64,000 nt of DNA from Lactuca virosa (GCA_928212115.1 CAKMRJ010002223.1:299533838-299597837), one strand, 5' to 3'; numbered from the stretch's first letter, positions 1 through 11,800 are shown. The notes: generated by a model not told the origin, from the letters alone. Numbers and translations: made by a program.

Positions 1-641
1 TTTGGAAAATCTTGCAACTTTCACCCAAAAAGTCAAAAATTTTCACAAATTGGAAATTTTTTGAGGCTTTTTCGTGATTGTTTTTCCGCGCAAGATTTTT
101 GATGATTCATTTTTGGTACACATCAAGGGGGAGTATTGTGAAGTTTATTCCTCGGGCGCTTCTCACCCTTAATGGGTTTTATAATCATTTTTTGATTATA
201 AAAAGGGGGAGTATGATGGGTATTCGAAGCGGGTTTGTCGGATATTCATTTGCGGATTTGAAGACCGGTGTTACTTCGAGGGGGAGTTTGGTCTTGATCG
301 CGCTAGCTCGTTGGAGACTGAAGCCGGGACATCCAATCCTAACTTTGAGAGGGAGAATGTTAGGGTGCAAAGTCACTCTTGGATGTAGTGTTTTAGGCTT
401 ACCCTCTTGTATATGTAAATGGGTTGAGTCTTTCCTATAAATAGGAAGTGAGTGACTCAAATTTCTGTAAGGAACCATTTGGAGTGTTAGACTAGAGAGA
501 GAAATTGTTTACAAACCCATTTGTATATCCTTTCTAGATCTAATATGAGCTTACACAGATTTATTTACTCCTTGTGTTCTTGATTTTGTATGATGATTCA
601 CTAGATCTTTTCTTATTCCGCACATGCCATCATAATCAACA
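1..641 (+). mobile_element. 3' end of a Ty1/copia retrotransposon (polypurine tracts plus 3' LTR)
   Basis: Only the 3' end lies in the window. Positions 1-357 are non-coding internal sequence with at least four purine tracts of the AAGGGGGAG type, near 125, 199, 278 and 345. The last directly abuts an LTR that starts TGTTAGG. Several polypurine tracts ahead of the 3' LTR are described for Sirevirus-type copia elements, which suggests that lineage. The element appears to be inserted in the gypsy LTR that resumes at 642. The five bases after it (CCACT) would be the target duplication, but the other copy is outside the window. Confidence 0.75.
358..641 (+). repeat. copia 3' LTR, 284 bp
   Basis: The LTR begins TGTTAGG directly after a purine tract and ends ATCAACA, giving the expected TG...CA ends. 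It contains TATAAATA at 436-443, the likely U3 promoter. The short length is typical of copia LTRs. Its partner LTR is off the window. Confidence 0.75.
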
Positions 642-1405
642 CCACTACACCTCGTCAGCTAATTCTCATTCTATCTCTGATTTGCAAAACGGTATCGAAT
701 TTATCGCGCTCGAAGAGTAGGGACTAAGTTTTGTCCATATCTTTCGCATACGAGCTCTATTATCGACGTTCTTTATATCTACGCTTTGGTATTTGCAAGT
801 ACTATAACTTTCATTTAGATCCCGTCGGCTAATTCTCACTCTATCTCATATTTACAAAACTGTATCGAATTCGCCGCGCTTGAAGAGTAGGGACTAAGTT
901 TCATCCATATCTTTCGCATACGAGCTCCGTTTTCGACTGTCTTTTTATCGTTGAGCTCCTATTAATGAGATCTTCAATTCTCGTTTATACTGTTTTGGTT
1001 AAAATCGACCGATCTAAAATTCGAATTTCGGGTTGTGCACTACTATGTTAAATCTTAGAAAAATCATAACTTCCTCATACGAAGTCAGATTTGGACGTTC
1101 TTTTTATGCACACTCTCGGTTTAACATATACTACGACTTTCGTTTAGATCGCTAAGGGTAGAAAGTATTTTATCATAAATTCACATTTTACGATTCCCGG
1201 TGTCGTGCCGGTTTTGCCGTAAAACTTCGACGGGTAATAACTTCTTCGTTATAACTCGAATTTCGGCGTTATTTATATGTACGAAACCCTTGTGACATAT
1301 ACTATAACTTGGTTAATATTAATACTTCTAAATAATCTTCCATAAAAAGTCATTTTTGACGCTCATTGTCTCTAAATTGACTAGCCCGAATCTGCGGGCG
1401 TAACA
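642..1405 (-). mobile_element. Ty3/gypsy LTR fragment (5' part of the LTR, minus strand)
   Basis: Read on the minus strand this begins TGTTACGCCCGCAGATTCGGG at 1405. From about 1190 to 1405 it closely matches 20285-20513, the start of a complete solo LTR. It is cut at 642 by the copia insertion. It contains two copies of a segment of about 170 bp (starting near 653 and 823), each including GAGTAGGGACTAAGTTT and a CATATCTTTCGCATACGAGCTC block. The bases after it (CCCAG, 1406-1410) would be its target duplication in the gypsy pol gene that follows. Confidence 0.7.
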
Positions 1406-1661
1406 CCCAGCTTCGGAAGTGTGTGGCAGTTCAATCCGCAGTTGTTCCTCTGGAAGATATTCAGGTGGATGAGCTCCTGAATTGAGACCGGTGGTGATCC
1501 TCGACCGAAAGACGAAGACCTTGCGAAACAAGGTGGTGGGTTTAGTGAAGGTGCAGTGGTTGCAGCGAAAGGGTTCATAGTGGACTTGGGAGCCTGAGGA
1601 GGAGACGAGGGAGCATTATCTCGAGTTATTTGTGGAAGCTTACTTCAAGGACGAAGTCTGA
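1406..1661 (+). pseudogene. Ty3/gypsy pol, C-terminal end (broken)
   Basis: Translation of about 1410-1661 gives the usual end of plant gypsy pol, downstream of the integrase core: a segment like PLEDIQVDELLN, then VILDRKTKTLRNKVVGLVKV, then the WTWEPE-E-REHY-ELF signature at about 1580-1632. The copy is dead. There is a frame change near 1480 and a TAG just before WTWEPE. The reading frame ends at TGA 1659-1661, followed by GTGGGGGAGAG (polypurine tract) and the LTR at 1679. The upstream pol is missing because a minus-strand gypsy LTR sits at 1405. Confidence 0.8.
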
Positions 1662-1678
1662 TTCTAGTGGGGGAGAGT

Positions 1679-3413
1679 TGTAGCATCCATATCATTGAGG
1701 TACTTACTTGTCAATTTATAGATTTGGAGGAGGGTCACGACGTGAGACTTGGTGGTCACGTCGTGAGTGACCATAGACTTGTTGACCCGAATTTTTGAGT
1801 CTCACGATGTGCGAACGTCCTGATGACCAAAACCCTATTATTTCAGGTATTTAAATCAATAAGCGGGCTAGGGTTGCCCATCATTAGCCTCCCTCACTCT
1901 CTTGACTCCTGTAAACCCTAATCTCGACATTGCTTGAGGTCCTTAGCCATTTTTGGTGACATTAAAGTACTTTTTGGCTCATTGAAGTGAAAGAAGACCC
2001 TGGTAGAGCAATCTCTTGGCAATCTAGCTTCTACCACACCTTCTTGCAGAGCTTTTGGACCATTGTGAGTCATAAAGCTCTAGCCTTTTTACCTCTTGCA
2101 TGCTAGATCTAAGTTGTAAGCTCCTTTTTTCATGGTGGTGAAGGATTTCATGCATGGCATCCATAAAGTTGGAAACTTTATGGATCATTGAGGCATTCTC
2201 TGTAATATAATCCTTGGATATGAGTTTTGGTGTAGTTTGAGACTCCAAGCATAAGTCTTGACCTCATTTTTCCCTCTTTTGACCTACTGAGTGTTTGAGT
2301 CACGCATTGGACATGCATGACTAAAAAGCTACAATTTTTATCATCCGAACCTCTGGAAAGTCCCAAGTAATGGCTGAAAGGAATAAGAGCTTAATGCTCA
2401 AAGGTGACCAATGCAGCACTCATGGCGTGAGGAATAAGCCTGTCACGTTGTGAGAATGCATTCCATCCCGACTATTTTGTCCAGATTAGGTCGCGACGTG
2501 ACCCAGGAAGTGGTCACGACATGACAATGATTGAAATCGAGACTATGCAAGTTGTTGGGCTGAGTTGACCCGTTGAGTTAGGACCGGGTCGAGTCAATGC
2601 TCACGATGTGACCATGGGTTGGTCACAACGTGAGGGTCAGCTGTTGGAGTTTGGACCGTTGACTTAAGGCCATTTTGGATCATTTGGGCCTTAGGTTTCT
2701 CCAGATGGGTTGGGCCATTAGTGGACCCAGTTTGGGCGTGGGCCATTATTGGGCTTAACACTAGAAATGTAATTAGGTTTGGTATTGATTGTGTTTAGTG
2801 TGAAGAATCTTTGTACAGCAGACTTGGGCGTGAGTTTTGCTATCTTCTGATTGAGTTGAGTCTCCTCACTGGATTCATGGGTCGAAGATACCAATCCTAA
2901 CCCATTATCTTGTTATATGGAATGCTAGTTGTCTTTGTGATAATTGCATGAATGACTAGGATCTGGCCCCTAGCAATTGTATGAAATACCAGGATCTAGC
3001 CCCTAGAAATTACATGAAAGACCAGGATCTGGCCCCTGGAACTGGTATGTATGTCCGAGATTTGGCCCTCGACACTGCACAGAAAGACCATGGTTTGGCC
3101 CATGGCATGAAATGATTATAAGACTATGATTTGGTCCATAGCATATGTTTTCTTTTGTGTGTGGTATGTGGTATTTTGGGGAACTCATTAAGCTTTGTGC
3201 TTACAGTTTATGTTTTTGGTTTTAGGTACTCCCAATTCAAAAAGGAAGGGACCAGTGTGATGGCACATCATTCTCCTTCAGATTTTAGCATTTCAAATAA
3301 TTGTACTCTGATGTTTCGAGTATTGTAATGAATGATGGTTTTTGGTACAATCAACAAATGAAATTAATAGATTTTAAATGAAAATTTTCACCACTATTTT
3401 TGGGTTGTAACAC
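1679..3413 (+). mobile_element. Ty3/gypsy 3' LTR, 1735 bp
   Basis: The LTR starts TGTAGCATCC right after the polypurine tract and ends GGTTGTAACA. The following CCACT (3414-3418) is the probable target duplication. From 1735 to 2640 it has repeated near-palindromes of the type TCACGACGTGA. At 2940-3140 it has units of about 35-40 bp built on GACCAGGATCTGGCCCCTGG. These are followed at about 3176 by GGGGAACTCATTAAGCTTTG, a block shared with the other gypsy LTRs in this window. No open gene is present inside it. Confidence 0.8.
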
Positions 3414-3816
3414 CACTGGGTCGGGGGCGCTCTGTTCTTTTAAAGGGCGCTCCGCGCTATCCGATAAATTCCTGATTTTTTGGGTTTTAGCTTCAGCTTC
3501 AAACGATCATAACTTCTTCGTTTTCAGTGACCTTTATATGCACACGAAGGTATGAAAATTCCCAAAATTATGTCCACTTACTTTTGTTTGAAAGCATATA
3601 TAACTTAATTTATTAATACATACAAAAGTACAAAATATCACTTTTCCTGTATACGCCTTTGGCTCCAACGCACAATTCAAGGGCTCAAATCACTTAACCA
3701 ACATTATCAACATCCAATAAGGTCTTAACTTTATTTCCTTGGATCCCAAGGCCTTTATTCACTCAAATACAGTCGGTTATCCCAAAATCAGAAACATCCT
3801 GAAATTGGATGTTACA
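3414..3816 (-). mobile_element. Ty3/gypsy LTR fragment (minus strand)
   Basis: On the minus strand it begins TGTAACATCCAATTTCAGG at 3816. At 3510-3550 it has the CATAACTTCTTCG...CTTTATATGCACACG block found in the other gypsy LTRs. The left side is cut at 3413, where the plus-strand gypsy LTR ends. The bases beyond 3816 (TTGTTGAT) continue the ancient copia reverse transcriptase that resumes at 18303, so this LTR had inserted in that gene. Confidence 0.6.
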
Positions 3817-3824
3817 TTGTTGAT

Positions 3825-4466
3825 TGAGAGAAGAAATTAATCTGATGCGCAGGGACAAGGTTTGAAAACTCAAACCTTGAGTTAATACTTAAGATCAATG
3901 TCTGCTTGCTAATGAATGTTCCAGTCAAGTCTGAGTTAATGTATTCAACAAATATTCAAGCCATAAATGAAGAATGAGAATTAAGATTAAAGTAAAGTTA
4001 ATAAATGAAGAACAAAGAGAATGTTGTAAAGAACAAGAGAGTGAAGTAAATGAAATATTGCTATAAAGTTTGAACAATCCGTCATTTAGATTTGCATTAA
4101 AAGCTCCTATAAATAGGAGAGCATGATACAAGGTACAAACAGGGATACATACATAGGACTGGATAAAAAAGATATTTCTGACATTCTGATTGTCCAAGTT
4201 GACAAACAAACTAAGTCTTATGAAATGTCTAATCATGCTAAGTGACAAAACTAATTAATGCACAGTGAAAAAGGTATTGATTCGGAAACACAAACATTTC
4301 GGTCCTAACATTCATTCCGGAGTGCCTTCTACTCATCTGCTTCGGACTTGGCTTGACTTCCGGACTCCAACTGATTCTGCACCAACTTATCACTTCGGAA
4401 TTTGTACTGACTTCGGATCTTCAAAAAGGATTGAGATGGCTAGAGGTTCACTTTCAGGTTCCAACA
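3825..4466 (-). repeat. 3' LTR of the copia element, 642 bp
   Basis: Matches 17638-18297 over its whole length. On the minus strand it runs TGTTGGAACC...TTCTCTCA. A TATA box is visible as CCTATAAATAGG at about 4109-4120; this core is self-complementary. It lacks a 19-bp segment present in the other LTR (near 17743). Six TTCCGGA/TTCGGA motifs lie at about 4280-4440, in the U3 end nearest the polypurine tract. Confidence 0.9.
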
Positions 4467-4482
4467 ATATCCCCCTAAGTGA
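4467..4482 (-). other. polypurine tract of the copia element
   Basis: The minus-strand sequence CACTTAGGGGGATAT directly precedes the 3' LTR start at 4466. This is where plus-strand DNA synthesis would be primed. Confidence 0.75.
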
Positions 4483-4502
4483 ACTTAGAAATCTGGTCAG
4501 CT

Positions 4503-7500
4503 TCAACTTGATTCTTCCTTGATGAAAGTGTAAGCACGATATAACCAATCTCTGACTTCCATATACCACTTCAATTCCCTTATAAACGTTTCCATGACAA
4601 GGTTAGGGGCTTCGGACCTGGATGCTCGACTAATGAACTTGTTGAGGGCTCTTCTCGGAACTAGGTGTTTATCAAGGACTCGGAAGAAGTCCTTCTTGTT
4701 TGTCTTCCTGGTTTTGTAAACAAAACCTAGAACCAGATCATTAATGGGACCTTCTACTAGCAGTTCGGCTTCTGGCAGCACATATTCAATTTTGCCAACG
4801 AAATCTTGAGTTCCGTACAAGCTTGTTAACTCGTAGTCGCGTCGACAAAATTCTGCGACATAGTCCTTGAGAAAGTTTATGGCAGCATGATAAACACCCA
4901 TACTGATATCATCATTTTGAAGGGTCCAAAAGTGTGCATCTATAGTCAGGATATCGTTCGGATTTATTACGGGAAAATCGGCATCAGTGATGGTTTTATA
5001 AGTTGGTTGATTTCTAGAAACATGGTACCGGAATAGTGGACAGCTGAATTTGAATTTGGTGAGGATCTTCCTTCCATACCCAGAGATCTTTGTAATCTTC
5101 TTCCTCATCCATACTTCCTTTAGGGGAAGTGCATTCTTGGCATAGAATGTTTTTAATCTTTCACGCTCTGTCCGGATGGTGACTTCCGGATTGTCATTGG
5201 GATGGAGAGGATCAAATTTGATGTAAATTTTGGTGAAGGGTGAGAGGGGCAGATCAAGCTGTTCCGAATCATTGGAAGGAATGTTATAGTAGATGATAGG
5301 TACTATATCGACATCCTTAAGAATACCTTCACGGCAGAGAGGAGAGATGACACGCATCGGATCAGGATGGTCTTTGAGCGCTTGGATCTGGATGTTGTCC
5401 TCTAGACCTTGATTGATTTCCTCCTGAGACCATCCGAATTTTTGCTTTGAAGGATGTCTGAAGGGATGAGCTTGATGACTTTCAAAGATAGGCTTTTTGC
5501 CCTTATCTTTATTCAGTGTTTCGAGCACTTGCTTCATGTTTTCATCAATAACAAATTACAGAGTGGGCGTCGGAAGAGGTTCTTCCGGAATGTCATCAGG
5601 GATCCGGAGTGGGGAACCCTGGTCAATAGGATCAACTTTTGGGGCCGGAATTGGTAGTAACATTGAAGGGGTAGCTCGGAAGGCTTGAGCAGTGAGAAAG
5701 GTTTTTGCCTTAGCCATTTTGATTCCCCTTTCAAGAACATCAGGTAAGGAGTATGGCCAAGAAACTGCTGACCAGATCCTCTTTTCTTCTTGGGTCATCA
5801 CCTTTGGGAAAAGCTTCCTTGGAGCTTCAAGACCAATAACTCCATTGGTAACATACTCCTCTTATTCATTGTCTTCTTCTTCAGTCTTCTCCTTTGAAGC
5901 TTCACTTTCTTTTTCATCAGAAATTTTGGGAGGAGAGGCGGAAAGAATCTTCAGATCATCATCATTACTTTCATTTTTATCCCGGAGTGTAAACTCCGAG
6001 GCAGGTTTCCATACTGTGCTTGGGCCTTCTCCCCCTCTTGCATCGGTGACCTTGGAAACCGGTGCAAGCATCAACGATTCATTCAAATCAGAAAACTTTT
6101 CAAACACCTTTTGAAGACCATTGTTGAGTTGAAGGGTGAGAGCATCATAGGCTTCAGCAGTAGGCGTCTGAGATGCGAGATGATCAAATAAGTGTCCAAG
6201 GGTGGCAAGCATCTCATCAAACTTGCGATTCGGAACATCAACAATGTTCCAAGTGGGTCGGAGCAATTTGATGAGGACTTGATGTATAATCACGTTCATC
6301 TCGCCCTTCTTCTTAATCTCCTTCCCTAGCCTCTGAATCTGCTTCTCATGACGGACATGGATCTGCTTGATGAGTTCATTGGTAGCAGTAACCAAGTCGT
6401 CAAGTTCGGAATGCCTCGTCATAGCCCTGTCAACAAAATCATCCCATGCAGGATCGTTTACCCCAGGTCGTCCTGTACGCCTTCCGGGTATCAGACCAGT
6501 TGTGGCATCCGAAGTTGGAGGGATAACTTCGGCTTCGGAATGCTTCGGGTCCGGAACAGTGATTCTGGAGTGTGTGCGTGTAGAAGAAAATAGGATATCA
6601 AAAGTGACTCGCGGGTTTGTTCCAGGGGGCAAGGAACTTTTTTCAACACCAACATCACCTTGTTGGGAATGTGTGGGTGGTTTATTAGCAGACTCCCCGT
6701 GAGTGTGTGCAAGTGGTTTTGAAACATCGAGGGGTACCTCGGATGAGTGGGCAGGTGGGGTGTTCGGATGGCTAGAGTCAGCCGGAATGTCATGAGCACC
6801 TTCCTGTTGAGAGGAAGAGCCGACTTTGGTTCTCTTTTTCGGCTTTGACTTGGTGGGAGAGGATTTCCGTTTTGCGGATTTCTTTGTCTTCTTGGGTCCA
6901 GATGATGTTGGCTTGGCCACTTCCGGAGTAGGCTTAATGAGGACTTGGGTAGACTGTGTTGGGATGTACACAGTCGAAGTCTCTAAATGCTTCTTCAAAA
7001 GAATAGATCCGGAAGGGATAAGGTCCAACATATGTTTAGGCAATCTTCGGATAGGACCAAAGGAAGATTGGTCCGAAATTCTATAACTTTTAACTACTTT
7101 AAAGGAAAGATATACCTCCTGCAGAATCGTGGAAACAGGAATGGGTTCAGACCTTTCCCTATAGAGTTCTTGAAGCGTCAAAGCCCAAAACCTAGGGCTT
7201 GAAATCTTGTTGTCTTTCCTCTTGATGGCAAACTTGCAGAAGTCTTGCCATAGCACCTTTGGAAGATCGACAACATTGTTGCTTCCGGAGTATATGATGT
7301 AGACTACGTGCAGCCAGTCTTTGCTAAGAGTGTCTGTGTCACCATGCTTTCCGGACAGCCCACGGATGATGAAGTGCATCAGCACGGTCCATAGTCCAGA
7401 AACGGCTGATTTTTTGAAGTCCTTGGCCTTGTAATCGTGGTTGTGCCCAATGTGGTTCAAGAAAAGTTAAAATTCTTCTCCAGTGGGTTATTGTAACTTG

Positions 7501-7892
7501 AGACCCTTGGGGTTTTCTTTTACACCAATAGCCCTAAGAAATGTCAATTTGTGAATGGGCACAATCCTATCGCCTGTGATCTTGGTTTCCAACACATTGT
7601 CGTGGATTTTCACTCGGGTGAATGCTGTGTGAAGAAGATAAAGTGGAAGTCGAGGTTCAGGGACTTTGGTTAGAGGGATGGAGATAGGATGGCTTGCCAT
7701 GAATTCTATCATTACTTTGATGGATTCATCATTATCCATAGGATTCAGTGAGAACAGTTGGGTTGTATCCCTGAGAAAGGGTTCAGGCGAGGTAGAGGAT
7801 GAAGATCCCTTGGGTGATTTCTTCTTGGCAATCGATTTCTTGGGAGTTGAAGCGGTTTGAGTGGGTTTCTGTGAAGATGATTGGGATGCCAT
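4503..7892 (-). pseudogene. third ORF (ORF3) of the copia element, unknown function
   Basis: One reading frame of about 1129 codons on the same strand as pol, ATG at 7892, stop near 4503. It is interrupted only by in-frame stops at 7488-7490, about 7470, 5862-5864 and 5556-5558. The N-terminus is Lys/Ser/Pro-rich. A globular region follows with WTVLMHFIIRGLSGKHGDTD (about 7365-7310), then a long disordered stretch (KKTKKSAKRKSSP, Ser/Pro/His-rich), a charged helical region (about 6420-6250), an acidic tail and a second globular domain (5537-4503, with VWMRKKITKISGYGRK). I see no clear signal peptide or membrane segment, so the env-like label used for some Sireviruses is not supported here. 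It resembles the ORF3 at 57269-60067 in position and in part of its sequence. Role unknown. Confidence 0.75.
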
Positions 7893-8824
7893 TGTTGAAG
7901 GTTTTTTAAAGCTTGAAGAACACGAAGATCACAGAGAAGACTTTGGGAATTTGTGAGAGTGTTGAGCGCGTAAAGAGTCAAATGAGGGTTTGGAGAGGTT
8001 TATATAGGTGACGGAAATGAGTCGGGTCAAGTATGGTAATGATGAGGGTCCGAAATAGTGATGGGTCTCGTTAAATGTTTAGCCGTTAATAGGGTGGAAT
8101 AGGCTAGAGATGGTGAAAGGTTGGGTTTGAGAATAGCCTAAAACGGAAACTATAAACGGCGATGTGATAGGTGCGTTTGAGAACGTGTAATCGAGGTGCG
8201 ACTTTCTAGGAAGATTGGATAAGGATCCTCAAAAGGTAACCGTTATAAAAACGTTTCACATTATGAACCTTTGGACTTCTAACTATTTGATTCCGGAAGG
8301 AAAGCGTTTCGGAATTACGAAAAAGATTTCTTGAAAAGAGAAGTTTGTAGTGAAAACTTTTAATTTGTTCTGAAATGAAACATGTGAGCTAAAAGTGATC
8401 CGGAGAAAAGTTTACAAATTCCGGAGTCCAAAGTTGAAGTAAAGTTCCGGAGCCAAATCTTTTGAGAAAAATCCGGAGAAGAAATTTTAGAAATTCCGGA
8501 GTGAAATTTTGAAAATGTTCCGGAATGAAAAAAAAGTTGCATTCCGGAGAGAAAATTTTCGGAGTGAGACAAAAAAAGTTACATACCTTTCAGGATTTGA
8601 ATTCCGGGATGACATTATGAAGTATATTCTGAGACAAAATTGTGCCCAATGTAACTATATTGGTCCTTGGACTTCAAAAAGCTTAGAGACTGTACAACTT
8701 AACACTAAGATGGGAGGTTAGATTAAAAGACACATAAAATGATCCTAATTGTTCTGAGAGGTAATGATTCCGAAGAGTAAAAAGATTTTGTTCCAGAATC
8801 AACTTATACTTTTTGATGTTGCCA
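7893..8824 (-). promoter_or_regulatory. spacer between pol and ORF3 with clustered TTCCGGA motifs
   Basis: Non-coding, about 930 bp. Between about 8289 and 8610 the core TCCGGA or a close variant occurs about nine times, mostly as ATTCCGGAG followed by AAA-rich sequence. The same core recurs in the U3 part of both LTRs. A spacer with the LTR's own motif upstream of ORF3 could be an internal promoter or a protein-binding array. That is inference: only the clustering is seen. Confidence 0.45.
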
Positions 8825-11800
8825 TCAAAGAGTACATTTCTCTTGAAAGAATTGAGGATCAGGCATCATCATACCCATTTTGTTCAGAAAACCATTGAAT
8901 TTGGTTTCGTCTAATGCCTTAGTAAAGACATCAGCAATTTCATCATCAGATGGAATAAAAATAAGTTCAATATTGCCATTTAAAACATGATCTTTTATAA
9001 AATGGAACCGAATATCGATATGCATCATCATGGAGTGCTGAATTGGATTGTGCGAAATGGCAATTGCACTTTGAGAATCACAGTAAACTTCGTTGAAAAC
9101 GATAACCATAATCCAGGAGTTGAGACTTCATCCATAGAACTTGAGAGGTACAGCTGGCAGCAGCAATGTATTCAGCTTCGTCTGTAGAGAGTACAATGCA
9201 GTTTTTTTCTTGGATGGCCAACTAACCAATCGACCACCTAAAAATTGACATCCGCCTGATGTGCTTTTCATATCTAGTTATAGACCACCATAGTTTGAAT
9301 CTAAATATGCTTGAAGTAGGAAGCTCTCATTTGCTGGGTACCAGATTCCGAGGTTCTTAGTACCTTTAAGGTATCTGAAAATTTTTAACGGCCGAAAGAT
9401 GACACATCTTTGGATTGACTTGAAATCTAGCACAAAGACACATTGCAAACATGATGTCCGGACGACTAGCAGTGAGATAGAGTAGGGATCCAATCATTCC
9501 TCGGTAATTCTTTTCATCAATAGCTACACCAGATGGGTCCGAAAATATTTTATGTCTGAAGCCCATGGGTACCTTAGCTGAGGCACAGGTGTCCATTGAG
9601 TACTTTTTGAGAAGTTTTGAAATATACTTCTCTTGATGAATAAAGATTCCTCGATTGGTCTGTTTGACTTGGAGACCAATGAAGAAACTCAATTCACGAT
9701 TCATGCTCATTTGGAAACGATTGACCATCAATTTTGTAAAGTCGTTTACCATAGATGAATCCGTAGACCCAAAAATGATATCATCAACGTATATTTGGAC
9801 AAGCATGAGATATTTTCCATTTGATCTTCGGAACAGGGTGGGGTCAAGAATACCACGTTGAAAACCTGAACGCTTAAGAAAATCAGTAAGAGTTTCGTAC
9901 CATACACGAGGAGCTTGCTTGAGGTCATAAACAGCTTTCCGGAGCTTGTAACAATAATTTGGAAATGAGCGATTAACAAAATCGGGAGGCTGTTGAAGAT
10001 ACACTTCAGTATCAAGTTCACCATTAAGAAAAGCACTCTTGACGTCCATTTGGTAAACTTTGAAGCCTTTGTGAGCAGCATAAGCAAGAAAGATTCTGAT
10101 AGCTTCTAGACGTGTAACAGAAGCAAAGGTCTCATCATAGTCAAGGCCTTCGATCTGAGTGAATCCTTTGGCAACCAATCTTGCTTTGTTTCGAATGATA
10201 ACTCCAACTTCATCAAGTTTGTTTCGGAATACCCATCTTGTACCAACAATACGGTGATTCGGAGGAGGAGGAACGAGAGTCCACACTTCATTTCTATCGA
10301 ATTCTGCCAATTCTTCTTGCATGGTTGTAATCCAGTCAGCATGTTCTAATGCTTCCTTGATGGATTTGGGTTCAACCACGGAGATAAATGCCGAAAAATG
10401 ACATTCATTTTGAACACTTGTGGCAGAGCAAGTTTGAACACCAGCATTAAGGTTTCCAATAACTTGGTTTGGAGGGTGATCTCGAGTCCAGATGTGAAGT
10501 CTTGATAGTTCTTGAGCAGCAGAAGATTCAACATCGACGATAGGGTTGTGTTGCTCCCCCTGAATGGTTTGAACTTGTGGGTGATGCTCCCCCTGAACTT
10601 TGGAACTGGACAGGTTGACATCATCCTCAGGAGTGAATTCAAAGAAGTTGACGTCGTCATCACTATTGATCAGATTGGAGTCAAATTCAGCAGTTGCATC
10701 AAGAAATCCATCTACATTTGATTCAATAGAGGGTTGACCATTCTCCCCCTCAGCCTGAGATGGTTGAAACGGTTCGGAATCAAATGGAGAAAGAGAGGGT
10801 AAAGGACCAGAAACTGGTTGTGAAGTAGGGGGGATGATGAAGGTTGACTTGATCGAAATTCCGAATCAAGTGCTGTTTCGGAAGGTCCAAAAAGAGTTTC
10901 AAAATCGACTTCATGAATTATCTTAATATTCGGGCATTTCGGAGGTGGAGCATCGGATTCCATAATGTGAGTTGTAACATGAGTGGGAGCAGAATTCCGA
11001 ACGAAATTGTCGTCAAAGGTAACATCAAAACTTTCTTCAATAACTCGAGTACGTCGATTAAGGACTCGATAAGCTTTTGATTTTGCAGAGTAACCAAGAA
11101 AAATTGCTTCATCAGCTTTGGGTTGAAATTTGGTAAGTTGATCACGATTGTTTTTGATGAAGCATCGACATCCAAAAACATGAAGAAATGATATACTTGG
11201 CTTCCGACCATTCATTGCTTCATACGGTGTCATGTTGAGGCGTCGATTGATGATACTCCGATTTTGAGTGAAGCATGCAGTTGATACGGCTTCAGCCCAG
11301 AGGTAGAGTGGTAGATTTGCGAAGTTAAGCATGGATCGAGCAGATTCAACAAGAGTTCTATTGCGTCTTTCAACTATATCGTTCTGTTGTGGAGTGTAAG
11401 GAGCGGAGAAGTTGTGGTCAATTCCTTTCTCGGTGAGGAATTTCTCAATGGTTCCATTGGTGAATTCCGAACCATTATCACTTCGGATACGCCTAACAGG
11501 GAGTTTGATGAGGACTTCAATTCCTTTAATGAAGTTGATGAGTTCAGAGGCTGTTTCGGACTTCAGTCTAAGGAAGAAAACCCAAGTGAACCTTGTAAAG
11601 TCGTCAACAATCACGAGAATGTATTTCTTATGATGAAGACTCTCTACAGTGGATGGTCCACAAAGATCAATGTGTAGAAGCTCCAATGGTTCCGAGATGG
11701 ATTTTTCGATGATAACAGGATGACCCTTATTCGATTGCTTTCCACACTCACATGCAGCACATAAATGATCATTTTCAAATTTGAGAAGAGGTAGACCTCT

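Noticed and set aside
4503..7892. Retroviral-type envelope protein in the copia element
   Set aside because: The position fits env-like ORFs of some Sireviruses, but no signal peptide, membrane segment or other envelope feature is visible.
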